From Bacteroidetes bacterium MED-G13 (GTDB taxonomy: Bacteria; Bacteroidota; Bacteroidia; Flavobacteriales; Flavobacteriaceae): 64,000 bases of DNA. The notes below the pieces were generated by a model, which searched no databases, was not told the origin of the DNA, and worked only from the letters and a program-made list of their open reading frames with translations. A program made the position numbers and the translations under genes. Positions 40,844 to 49,289 of the stretch are shown here, piece by piece. Positions within the stretch are counted from its first letter, which is position 1. The number at the start of each line of letters is the position of its first letter. The stretch lies in assembly GCA_002457735.1 (NCBI GenBank), contig NTKO01000001.1, forward strand, positions 1 through 64,000, in the 5' to 3' direction.

Positions 40844-42243
40844 ACCTGTAAATTATTTGCTATTTCTATTGACTTTGTTAGGGCGTTTAATTTGTTATAA
40901 ACTTCCTGTAATTCATTTTCATTTTCTGACTTATCTACAATACCTGCACCCGCTTGCCAATACAAATAATTGTCTTTACTTAAAAAAGTTCTTATCATTA
41001 TTGCGTGATTATAATTTCCGTGGAAATCCAATAAACCAATTGCTCCTCCGTAGTATCCCCTATTTGTTTTTTCATATTTTTCAATTAAATTCATTGCCAT
41101 ATGCTTTGGCGCACCGGACAGGGTTCCTGCAGGAAAAGTGTCAGCAATAATTTTTAAATTATTATTAAGGGTTTCTAGTTCACCTGTTACTTTACTTACA
41201 AGGTGTATAACATGAGAGAAATACTGTACTTCTTTGAACTTATCAACTCTAACAGTTGAACAATTTCTACTTAAATCATTCCTCGCTAAATCTACTAGCA
41301 TTACATGCTCACTTCCTTCTTTTGGATCATTGATTAGTTGCTTGGCAAGTAATTTATCTTCAGCTTCATTTCCGGTTCTCTTGAAAGTTCCAGCAATTGG
41401 ATGGATTTCAGCAAACTTATCATTGATTACTAATTGAGCTTCTGGTGAGCTACCAAATATTTTATAACTACCAAAATCAAAATAAAATAAATAAGGTGAT
41501 GGATTTATACTTCTTAATGCTCTATAGACGTTAAAATCATCACCCTTAAATTGTTGTGAGAACCTCCTGGACAAGACTAATTGGAAAACATCTCCTCTTT
41601 TACAATGTTGCTTCGCATCAGTAATATGCTTAAGAAATTCTGTATCTGTTAAATTTGATTTGATTTTATCAATTGATTCAAAGCTGAAATTGTAGGAATT
41701 GGATACTTTAATAAGCTGGTATACTTCATCGATATTATTACTTTCATCCAAAGAATGACAAAAAATATATGCTTCATTTTTGAAATGATTAATGGCAATT
41801 ATATTTTTATATACGCCGTAATACATTTCTGGGATTTTAATGGAATTTTCTTTTTCTATAATATTTACATCTTCAAAATATTGTACAGCATCATAGGATG
41901 TAAATCCAAAAAGACCATTATTTATAAACGAAAATTTACTTTTTTCAACTTTAAATGAATTAATGAAGTTCTGCAGCTCTTCAATTACATTTTTTTTGGA
42001 ACAAGGAATATTTTTATATGAATTGTTTGGCAATTTTGATGAAATAATATTATTGGAAACTTCAAATGAAGCAATCTGATCAAAACATATATAAGAGAAG
42101 CTATTATTAATGGAATTATAATCACTGCTCTCTAATAATAGACTTTTTGGGAATTTATCTCTTACCCTTAAATAGATACTAACAGGTGTTATTGTATCAA
42201 CTAAAAAATTTTTATATGTGGTTTTTAATTCTATTTTTTCCAT
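40840..42243 (-). CDS. trpE: anthranilate synthase component I
   Basis: LLLESSDY Trp-feedback motif, GDVFQLVLSRRFSQQF, FPAGTLSGAPKHMAM, YWQAGAGIVDKSENENE. Confidence 0.95.
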   Translation of the reverse strand: MEKIELKTTYKNFLVDTITPVSIYLRVRDKFPKSLLLESSDYNSINNSFSYICFDQIASFEVSNNIISSKLPNNSYKNIPCSKKNVIEELQNFINSFKVEKSKFSFINNGLFGFTSYDAVQYFEDVNIIEKENSIKIPEMYYGVYKNIIAINHFKNEAYIFCHSLDESNNIDEVYQLIKVSNSYNFSFESIDKIKSNLTDTEFLKHITDAKQHCKRGDVFQLVLSRRFSQQFKGDDFNVYRALRSINPSPYLFYFDFGSYKIFGSSPEAQLVINDKFAEIHPIAGTFKRTGNEAEDKLLAKQLINDPKEGSEHVMLVDLARNDLSRNCSTVRVDKFKEVQYFSHVIHLVSKVTGELETLNNNLKIIADTFPAGTLSGAPKHMAMNLIEKYEKTNRGYYGGAIGLLDFHGNYNHAIMIRTFLSKDNYLYWQAGAGIVDKSENENELQEVYNKLNALTKSIEIANNLQV

Positions 42244-42249
42244 TTTTCA

Positions 42250-42278
42250 AAAGAGAGCCACTTAATGTGACTCTCTTT
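42250..42278 (-). other. 12-bp stem-loop 6 nt upstream of the trpE start codon
   Basis: Minus strand AAAGAGAGTCAC-ATTAA-GTGGCTCTCTTT then TGAAAA-ATG. Confidence 0.85.
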
Positions 42279-42310
42279 GATTTAATCAACAAACTAAACT
42301 AACTATTATG

Positions 42311-42343
42311 AAAAAAAAAAGCTTATCGTGATGATAAGCTTTT
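42311..42343 (-). terminator. trp attenuator terminator
   Basis: Minus strand AAAAGCTTATC-ATCAC-GATAAGCTTTTTTTTTT, 11-bp stem plus U tract between leader peptide and trpE. Confidence 0.92.
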
Positions 42344-42376
42344 AATTTTTTTTTACAAATAGCAGTTACATCACGA
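42326..42376 (-). promoter_or_regulatory. trp antiterminator (TCGTGATG pairs with CATCACGA)
   Basis: TCGTGATG (42369-42376, spanning the leader stop) is complementary to CATCACGA (42326-42333) in the terminator loop and 3' arm. Confidence 0.8.
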
Positions 42377-42427
42377 AATAGGTATTTCATGCATCCACCA
42401 CCATTTATTTGTAATTCTTTTAATCAT
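42371..42427 (-). CDS. Trp leader peptide MIKRITNKWWWMHEIPIS
   Basis: 18-codon ORF with three consecutive TGG codons, upstream of an antiterminator/terminator and trpE. Confidence 0.9.
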   Translation of the reverse strand: MIKRITNKWWWMHEIPIS

Positions 42428-42462
42428 TTCTTAAATATAATAATCTATTTACTATAAAAAAA

Positions 42463-43035
42463 TTATTTTTTAATGAATCTTTTGTACGAGGTAGATTCAC
42501 TGTTAGAAACTTTTAAAATGTAAACTCCTGTAGCAAATTCAGAAATATCTATCGATAAACTCTCTGCATTTAAATCATAAGATTTTTTCATAACAACTTT
42601 ACCTAACATATTGTAAATCTCCAGGTCAGCATCTTCATTAAGTGTATTTAACTTAATGTTCACTATATCAAATGCAGGGTTTGGATAGACATCAAGCTGT
42701 ATAATATTATAATCATTTACAGAAAGTGGATCCGTAACATTTACTACACCATACATTGATGCATGAGGACTACATGTAAAAGTAGTACTGCCAACGAGGT
42801 TGAATGTATGTGAGAAAACATGTCCTTGTCCATTATAACCACTATCAAAAGATTCGACACCTCCAGTTGATATTAAGTTGTGTGTTCCTGATCCCCAAGT
42901 CCAAACAACTGTATCCCCAATTTCAATATTGATTGTTTGATTCGTACTTTGCATATTCCAAGGATATTGATGCGTTGTCTGGGAAAATACAAATGAAGAA
43001 ATAAGGAAAAATAAAAAAAGTAATTTTTGTTTCAT
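42463..43035 (-). CDS. secreted amicyanin-like type I copper protein with T9SS type A sorting domain (start trimmed to MKQKLLF)
   Basis: GTHN and TFTCSPHASMYGVVNV copper-site motif; C-term YPNPAFDIV...GVYILKVSNSESTSYKRFIKK. Confidence 0.85.
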   Translation of the reverse strand: MKQKLLFLFFLISSFVFSQTTHQYPWNMQSTNQTINIEIGDTVVWTWGSGTHNLISTGGVESFDSGYNGQGHVFSHTFNLVGSTTFTCSPHASMYGVVNVTDPLSVNDYNIIQLDVYPNPAFDIVNIKLNTLNEDADLEIYNMLGKVVMKKSYDLNAESLSIDISEFATGVYILKVSNSESTSYKRFIKK

Positions 43036-43097
43036 AATATTATTGTTTTGTATAAAGTTAACAATTTCTGTTCCAAATCTTAGCAATTAGTTAAAAC

Positions 43098-43127
43098 AAA
43101 AAACCCGTAATGTTTATTACGGGTTTT
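43098..43127 (-). terminator. tRNA operon terminator
   Basis: AAAACCCGTAAT-loop-ATTACGGGTTTT perfect 12-bp stem with T tract. Confidence 0.92.
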
Positions 43128-43128
43128 G

Positions 43129-43214
43129 TACTGAAGGCGGGACTTGAACCCGCACGGATATTACTATCCATTGGATTTTAAGTCCAACGTGTCTACCAAT
43201 TCCACCACTTCAGC
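43129..43214 (-). tRNA. tRNA-Leu (TAA)
   Basis: GCTGAAGTGGTGGAATTGGTAGACACGTTGGACTTAAAATCCAA...GGTTCAAGTCCCGCCTTCAGTA; long variable arm. Confidence 0.95.
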
Positions 43215-43226
43215 ATTATTGTGTGG

Positions 43227-43298
43227 AGCGAAAGACGGGATTTGAACCCGCGACCCTCACCTTGGCAAGGTGATGCTCTACCCCTGAGCTACTTTCGC
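43227..43298 (-). tRNA. tRNA-Gly (GCC)
   Basis: GCGAAAGTAGCTCAGGGGTAGAGCATCACCTTGCCAAGGTGAGGGTCGCGGGTTCAAATCCCGTCTTTCGCT. Confidence 0.95.
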
Positions 43299-43334
43299 TT
43301 ATTTTAATGAACATTTTACCCTAAAGCAGGGATG

Positions 43335-43342
43335 CAAATTTA
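43335..43342 (-). promoter_or_regulatory. -7 element TAAATTTG of the tRNA-Gly/tRNA-Leu transcript
   Basis: Minus strand TTG-N19-TAAATTTG upstream of tRNA-Gly. Confidence 0.65.
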
Positions 43343-43374
43343 AAATTTTATTTTTATTAAGCAAGAAAATAGAA

Positions 43375-46029
43375 TTATGAATTATTTGCTTTTCTTTTCA
43401 AATCATTTAATATAACTAAAGCTTCAATTGGAGTTAACTTATCTGAATCTATTTTCATTAATTCTAGTTTTATTTCTTGTGAAATGGGGTCTTGAATAGT
43501 GAAAAAATCTAATTGATTTTTTTCACTTGTTTTATTGCTTATTTTATCATGCCCTCTGTCTTTTTCTAAATTTAATAATATTTTATTAGCATTCTTGATA
43601 ACACTTTTAGGTACACCTGCCATCTTAGCAACATGAATTCCAAAACTATGTTCACTACTTCCCGGGATTAATTTCCTGAGAAATAATATTTGATTACTTT
43701 CCTCTTTAATAGAAACATTAAAATTTTTAATTCTTTCAAATAAACCCTGCATTTGATTTAACTCATGATAATGAGTTGCAAATAATGTTTTGGGTCTGGC
43801 GCTGTGATTATGTAGGTACTCAGTTATTGCCCATGCAATTGAAATTCCGTCATAAGTACTTGTTCCTCTACCAATCTCATCTAATAAAATAAGACTCCTT
43901 GGGGATATATTATTTAAAATTAAAGCTGTTTCGTTCATTTCAACCATAAAAGTTGATTCACCCATACTAATATTATCCGACGCCCCAACTCTGGTGAAAA
44001 TTTTATCAACTATACCCATTCTTAATTTTTTTGCAGGAACAAAACTACCTATTTGGGCCATTAGACTTAAAATTGCCGTTTGTCGTAATATTGCTGATTT
44101 TCCAGACATATTTGGTCCTGTGATCATTATGATTTGCTGATTCCTTGGTGTGATCAAAATATTATTAGGAATGAACGGTTTTTCACTTGATAATTGAGAT
44201 TCAATTACCGGATGTCTTGCTTCCAAAATTTCTATGTCATAAGAATCATCAAAAATAGGTCGACAATATTTTTTTGAAATAGCAAGATTACAAAATGACA
44301 ATAGACAATCTAATCTAGAAATAACAAAAGAGTTTTTTTGGATTTTTTTTATGTAGGATTGACTCCAATTCAATAGTTCATCATAAATTTGTAATTCAAG
44401 ATTAAGTATTTTCTCTTCAGCACCTAAAATTTTTGACTCATATTCTTTTAATTCTTCTGTTATATATCTTTCAGCATTCACCAATGTCTGTTTCCTAATC
44501 CATTCTGATGGTACTTTTTCTTTATGTGTATTTCTAACCTCAATATAATATCCAAAAACATTATTAGATGAAATCTTAAGTGAAGGAATATTAGTTTTTT
44601 TAGATAAATCCTGTAGCATTTTTTCCAAAAATTCTTTATTATTTTTGGAAATTTCTCTAAGTTCCAAAAGCTCACTAGAAACTGCTGAAGAAATAGTATT
44701 TCCTTTGCTGATACTTACAGGTGGATCTGAATTTAAAGTATTACTAACTTTTGAAATAAATTCTGTACAATTTGCAATCAAATAAATAAGATGATTTAAT
44801 TCCTTGCAATCAGTCTTAGATATATCATTTTTTAAGTTTTCAATTAATTCAACAGAATCCTTTAAATTAAAAATTTCCCTAGGATTAATTTTCTTTGTTG
44901 CTACTTTTGAAGTTAATCTTTCAATATCACTAAGTTTCGAAATTACATTATAAATTAATGCATTCGTTTTTTCATCACTTATCAAAAATTCAACGATATT
45001 ATGTCTTGATATAATTACTTCTTTTTCACATGATGGTAAAGCTACCCATCTTTTTAGAAGTCTTCCTCCCATTGGAGATAATGTTTGATCAATTACATCA
45101 ATCAAGCATTTACCCTCTACTGAGTTAGGTCTAAATAACTCTAAATTTCGTATTGTAAATCTATCAAGCCAAACATGCCCTTCTTTTGGTATTCTTTTTA
45201 TCGATGTAATATGGCTCAATCGCTCATGCTGAGTTTCATTTAAATAATGCATTATAGCGGAAGAGGCTATAATACCATTATTCAGATCATTAATGCCAAA
45301 GCCTTTGAGGGATGAAATTTCAAACTGTTTTTTTAATAAATCATTAGCATAATCTATATTAAAAACCCACTCGTCTAAAAAAAATAGGTTAAATGACTCA
45401 CCATATGAGTTAACAAAAAGTTTCTTATTTTCTTTGGTAATCAAAACTTCATTTGGAGAAAAATTATCTAGCAACTTAGCAATATATTCAATATTTCCCT
45501 CTGCAATTAAGAATTCCCCAGTTGAAATATCCAGTAAGGATAAACCGACTGTTTTCCCAAAATATAAAGATGCAAGAAAGTTATTAGATTTAGGATTCAC
45601 AACACCATCCACAGTAGCAAGACCAGGCGTTATAATTTCAGTTACCCCTCTTTTTACAATTTTTTTTGTTTTTTTAGGGTCCTCTAATTGATCACAAACT
45701 GCGACACGTAATCCTGCTTTTACAAGTTTTGGCAAATATAAATTCAAGGAATGATATGGAAATCCTGCAAGCTCCGTTTCACTTTGACTTCCAGCACCTC
45801 TTTTTGTTAAAACTATATCTAAAATTTTGGAAGCATTAATTGCATCCTTGCCAAATGTTTCATAAAAATCTCCAACTCGGAATAAAAGAAGTGCATCAGG
45901 GTATTTAACCTTTATAGAATTATATTGCTTCATCAAAGGAGTTGTTTTTTTTACTTCTTTTTCCAAATGCTTGAGTTTAATAGTATTTTTACCACTTAGT
46001 TTTACTAATGTAATGAATATAAAACACAA
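43375..46029 (-). CDS. mutS: DNA mismatch repair protein MutS (true start likely near KTTPLMKQYNSIK)
   Basis: PLMKQYNSIKVKYPDALLLFRVGDFYETFG, TGPNMSGKSAILRQ, LDEIGRGTSTYDG. Confidence 0.96.
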   Translation of the reverse strand: MCFIFITLVKLSGKNTIKLKHLEKEVKKTTPLMKQYNSIKVKYPDALLLFRVGDFYETFGKDAINASKILDIVLTKRGAGSQSETELAGFPYHSLNLYLPKLVKAGLRVAVCDQLEDPKKTKKIVKRGVTEIITPGLATVDGVVNPKSNNFLASLYFGKTVGLSLLDISTGEFLIAEGNIEYIAKLLDNFSPNEVLITKENKKLFVNSYGESFNLFFLDEWVFNIDYANDLLKKQFEISSLKGFGINDLNNGIIASSAIMHYLNETQHERLSHITSIKRIPKEGHVWLDRFTIRNLELFRPNSVEGKCLIDVIDQTLSPMGGRLLKRWVALPSCEKEVIISRHNIVEFLISDEKTNALIYNVISKLSDIERLTSKVATKKINPREIFNLKDSVELIENLKNDISKTDCKELNHLIYLIANCTEFISKVSNTLNSDPPVSISKGNTISSAVSSELLELREISKNNKEFLEKMLQDLSKKTNIPSLKISSNNVFGYYIEVRNTHKEKVPSEWIRKQTLVNAERYITEELKEYESKILGAEEKILNLELQIYDELLNWSQSYIKKIQKNSFVISRLDCLLSFCNLAISKKYCRPIFDDSYDIEILEARHPVIESQLSSEKPFIPNNILITPRNQQIIMITGPNMSGKSAILRQTAILSLMAQIGSFVPAKKLRMGIVDKIFTRVGASDNISMGESTFMVEMNETALILNNISPRSLILLDEIGRGTSTYDGISIAWAITEYLHNHSARPKTLFATHYHELNQMQGLFERIKNFNVSIKEESNQILFLRKLIPGSSEHSFGIHVAKMAGVPKSVIKNANKILLNLEKDRGHDKISNKTSEKNQLDFFTIQDPISQEIKLELMKIDSDKLTPIEALVILNDLKRKANNS

Positions 46030-46038
46030 ATAAATCTA

Positions 46039-46569
46039 GTGAAAAAATTAAAAAATAGTGAGCTTGATAGAATTTCCATTGAAGAATTTAAAAAGTCAAA
46101 AAAGATTGCAATTACAATACTTCTGGAGAATATTAGAAGTGCTCATAATATTGGCAGTATTTTTAGAACAGCTGACTCCTTTTTAATAAATGAGATAATA
46201 TTGTGTGGTATTTCTGCTCAACCTCCAAATAAAGATATTAGAAAAACAGCTCTAGGAAGTAGTGAATCAGTTGAATGGAGATATGAAAAGAATATTGATA
46301 AAGCTATCGAAAAATTGAAGAATGAAGGAAACAAAATAATATCAATTGAACAAACAACCAATTCTATTTCTCTTGAAAATTTCAAGCCACAAAAAAATGA
46401 TAAATATGCCATTATTTTTGGAAATGAGGTAAACGGAATAGAACAAAGAACGATTAACTTAAGTGATATGGCTATTGAAATTCCTCAATTTGGAACTAAG
46501 CATTCTTTAAATATTTCGGTTGCAGCAGGAATTATTATTTGGGATTTATTTTCAAAAATTAATCATTAA
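46039..46569 (+). CDS. TrmH/SpoU family RNA 2'-O-methyltransferase (GTG start)
   Basis: NIRSAHNIGSIFRTADSF, IIFGNEVNGIEQ, SLNISVAAGIIIWDL. Confidence 0.92.
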   Translation: MKKLKNSELDRISIEEFKKSKKIAITILLENIRSAHNIGSIFRTADSFLINEIILCGISAQPPNKDIRKTALGSSESVEWRYEKNIDKAIEKLKNEGNKIISIEQTTNSISLENFKPQKNDKYAIIFGNEVNGIEQRTINLSDMAIEIPQFGTKHSLNISVAAGIIIWDLFSKINH

Positions 46570-47689
46570 TGATCTCTGTTAAGATTGATAAATAATCCAA
46601 CCTATTTTCAACAAAATCAATATCTGAAACATCAATATATTTAACTTTTAAATCAGGTCTTGATTTGAAAAAATCAGAATAACTTGAATTAATATTAATT
46701 AAATAGTCATCTGATATATTTGATTCATAACTTCTGCCCCTTTTTTTTATATTTTTTTTCAAGTTTTCAATTGAGTTTTTAAGAAAAATTATCAAGTCAG
46801 GCTTTACTATACTTTTGTGTAAAGAATAAAATAATTTTCGATATAAATTAAATTCATCAATATTCAAATTAATTTTTGAAAAAATTAAGGATTTATGAAT
46901 ATCATAATCGCTTATTGTTATACTATTGAAGAAATTTAATTGTGATAAATCATCAACTGTTTGTTGATACCTGTCAGCTAAAAAAGACATTTCTAATTTA
47001 AATGCATATTGTTTCTTGTCATCATAAAACTTTTCTAGGAAAGGATTGTCAATAAATCTTTCAAGGATTAATTTGGAATCAAAATCATTTGCAATTTGAT
47101 TTGAGAGTGATGTTTTTCCTGAACCAATATTTCCTTCAACAGCTATATAATTATACTTATTTAAAATTTCAGGATTTCTTGGATTATTTAACACAAGAGT
47201 TGTTTTTTTTACACCATCATTTTTTTTGATTTTATTTAATATTTCTCGACAGGAAAGGTTTAGGATTGGGTGTAATAAATTTGGTTCAATTTCAACAAGT
47301 GGAAGCATTACAAAAAGTCTATCAGTCATTCTTGGATGCGGTAAAGAAAGTGTTTGGTTTTCAATTACAAGATCACCAGCAATTAGTATATCAATGTCAA
47401 TTATCCTTGATTCATATGTATTAGTATTTTTTCTAATTCTACCCATGGAAATTTCAATTTGTAATAATTCATTCATTAAATTTTCAGGTTCAATTCTTGA
47501 GTTAAATGAAGCACATATATTAAAAAAATTATCCCCTTTAAAACCAACTGCCTTAGTTTCATAAACAGCAGAAATTGATATAAAAGAGGCAATCTTTGTA
47601 TGTATTATATCCAATGCAGTTTGGATATTTTTAAACCTATCACCTATATTTGATCCAATGGAAAGATAATATTTTTGGAATGTATTCAT
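46559..47689 (-). CDS. fusion: HPPK (FolK) domain plus deoxynucleoside kinase domain
   Basis: N-term YLSIGSNIGDRFKNIQ...RIIDIDILIAGD...LPHPRMTDRLFVMLPL; C-term VEGNIGSGKTSLSNQIA...RGRSYESNI. Confidence 0.92.
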   Translation of the reverse strand: MNTFQKYYLSIGSNIGDRFKNIQTALDIIHTKIASFISISAVYETKAVGFKGDNFFNICASFNSRIEPENLMNELLQIEISMGRIRKNTNTYESRIIDIDILIAGDLVIENQTLSLPHPRMTDRLFVMLPLVEIEPNLLHPILNLSCREILNKIKKNDGVKKTTLVLNNPRNPEILNKYNYIAVEGNIGSGKTSLSNQIANDFDSKLILERFIDNPFLEKFYDDKKQYAFKLEMSFLADRYQQTVDDLSQLNFFNSITISDYDIHKSLIFSKINLNIDEFNLYRKLFYSLHKSIVKPDLIIFLKNSIENLKKNIKKRGRSYESNISDDYLININSSYSDFFKSRPDLKVKYIDVSDIDFVENRLDYLSILTEIIND

Positions 47690-48454
47690 AAAAGGATTGG
47701 TAAATTAAATAAAAGAAATGATTTATTATATTTGATTAAAGACAATTTAGTGAATCCTGAAAAAAAAATACTTGCTAGAAAAATTTATCTACTACTAGCA
47801 TCACTGTTTATTACGTCCTTAGTAGTTTCAAATCTAATTTTTCAAAAATTCTTTTATTGGTATCCATTTGAAATTGAAATTTTTGGTGAAAAGTTATTTA
47901 ACCTTTCTGTAGGAATACTACCCTATCCAATAACATTTTTAATTACAGACTTAATTAGTGAAATATATGGAAAGAAAAAAGCAAATCAAGTAGTAACATT
48001 GGGAATTTTTGCAGCAGTTTTTTCAATTCTAATAGTTTATGTTGCAGACTTAATGCCAGCAATTCCTAATTCACCCGTTAATGATGAAATATTCAGTAGG
48101 GTTTTTGGGAGTACATTTATAGCAGTCTTTGCTAGTATGTTAAGCTATTTATTTGCACAATACATTGATATTCATATATATCATTTTTGGAAAAAACTTA
48201 CAAAAGGAAAAATGCTATGGCTTAGAAATAATTTTTCAACTTTCTTTTCACAGTTTATAGACACTTTTACCATAATTTTTTTGTTATGTGTTACAAACGT
48301 GTTACAATGGGATCAATTCCTCGGACTACTTCTTTCAGGTTTTTTATTTAAAGTTTTAGTGGCCCTAATTGATACCCCATTCTTATATATTGGTGTATAT
48401 GCCTTTAGAAAAAAGTTTAATTTAGAAATCAATGAAGAGATAAATATAGATTAA
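47675..48454 (+). CDS. queuosine precursor transporter, YhhQ family (start uncertain, possibly GTG at 47750)
   Basis: Multi-TM; LVVSNLIFQKFF, PYPITFLITDLISEIYGKKKANQVV, SQFIDTFTIIFLL. Confidence 0.85.
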   Translation: MECIHKRIGKLNKRNDLLYLIKDNLVNPEKKILARKIYLLLASLFITSLVVSNLIFQKFFYWYPFEIEIFGEKLFNLSVGILPYPITFLITDLISEIYGKKKANQVVTLGIFAAVFSILIVYVADLMPAIPNSPVNDEIFSRVFGSTFIAVFASMLSYLFAQYIDIHIYHFWKKLTKGKMLWLRNNFSTFFSQFIDTFTIIFLLCVTNVLQWDQFLGLLLSGFLFKVLVALIDTPFLYIGVYAFRKKFNLEINEEINID

Positions 48455-49248
48455 AAATCTATTTCAATTTTAAAAATGTGCCCTTCATGTGCCCGGTAAT
48501 TTAGAACTTGGTTGTTTTCAAAAATTAAATATTGACCCTTGACTCCTTTTAGAGTTCCAGAAAAAACTAAATCTTTATTTAGTTTAATTGATTTTGGATT
48601 ATCTGGAAACTCCATAACAGGAAAATCAATACTTACAACATTTGAAGTATCATTAAAATAATGCAACAAATTGCTGGGTAAAAAATTTTTAGCTTGGTCC
48701 TTTGAACTTTTGATATTACTTGAATCTCTTTCATTCTTGAGCATTGACCTCCAATTAGTTTTATCGCTCATATATTTTTTTAAAGCTACCTCAGCCTCTC
48801 CTGCCAGAAACCGATTTGGAGTTTGTAAAAGTTCTATAGCCTCATGTGCCCCTTGGTCAATCCACCTGTAGGGAATTTGCGATTTTCTAGTAACTCCAAC
48901 TTTAATCCTACCGGTATTTGATAGGTAAACTACATGTGGTTGTAGCTGGATTTTCTTCTCGTAATCCAAGTCTCTGTCACCAATATTTAAATGGGCTTTG
49001 CTTAGCTCGGGTCTCATGATCCAATCACCTGCTAAAGGAGTTTCAAAAAAACATGATTTGCAAAAACCTTGCCTGTATATGTTCACGCTATCAGAACATG
49101 ATAAACAGGAATAACCAATACACTCAAATTTAAATGACTTTTCAATAAATTGGTTAAGATGGATGAAATTATCCTCAAATTCAATAAAATAATTTACAGG
49201 CTTAGCTAATTCTGTAACCATTTTTTTTACTACCCCTTGAAAATGCAT
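48451..49248 (-). CDS. DUF2797 family protein
   Basis: CIGYSCLSCSDSVNIYRQGFCKSCF zinc-ribbon-like, VYLSNTGRIKVGVTRKSQIPYRWIDQGA. Confidence 0.82.
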   Translation of the reverse strand: MHFQGVVKKMVTELAKPVNYFIEFEDNFIHLNQFIEKSFKFECIGYSCLSCSDSVNIYRQGFCKSCFFETPLAGDWIMRPELSKAHLNIGDRDLDYEKKIQLQPHVVYLSNTGRIKVGVTRKSQIPYRWIDQGAHEAIELLQTPNRFLAGEAEVALKKYMSDKTNWRSMLKNERDSSNIKSSKDQAKNFLPSNLLHYFNDTSNVVSIDFPVMEFPDNPKSIKLNKDLVFSGTLKGVKGQYLIFENNQVLNYRAHEGHIFKIEIDF

Positions 49249-49289
49249 AAAAATTTATTATTTTAAAGAAATTAAATTACGAAAAAAAC

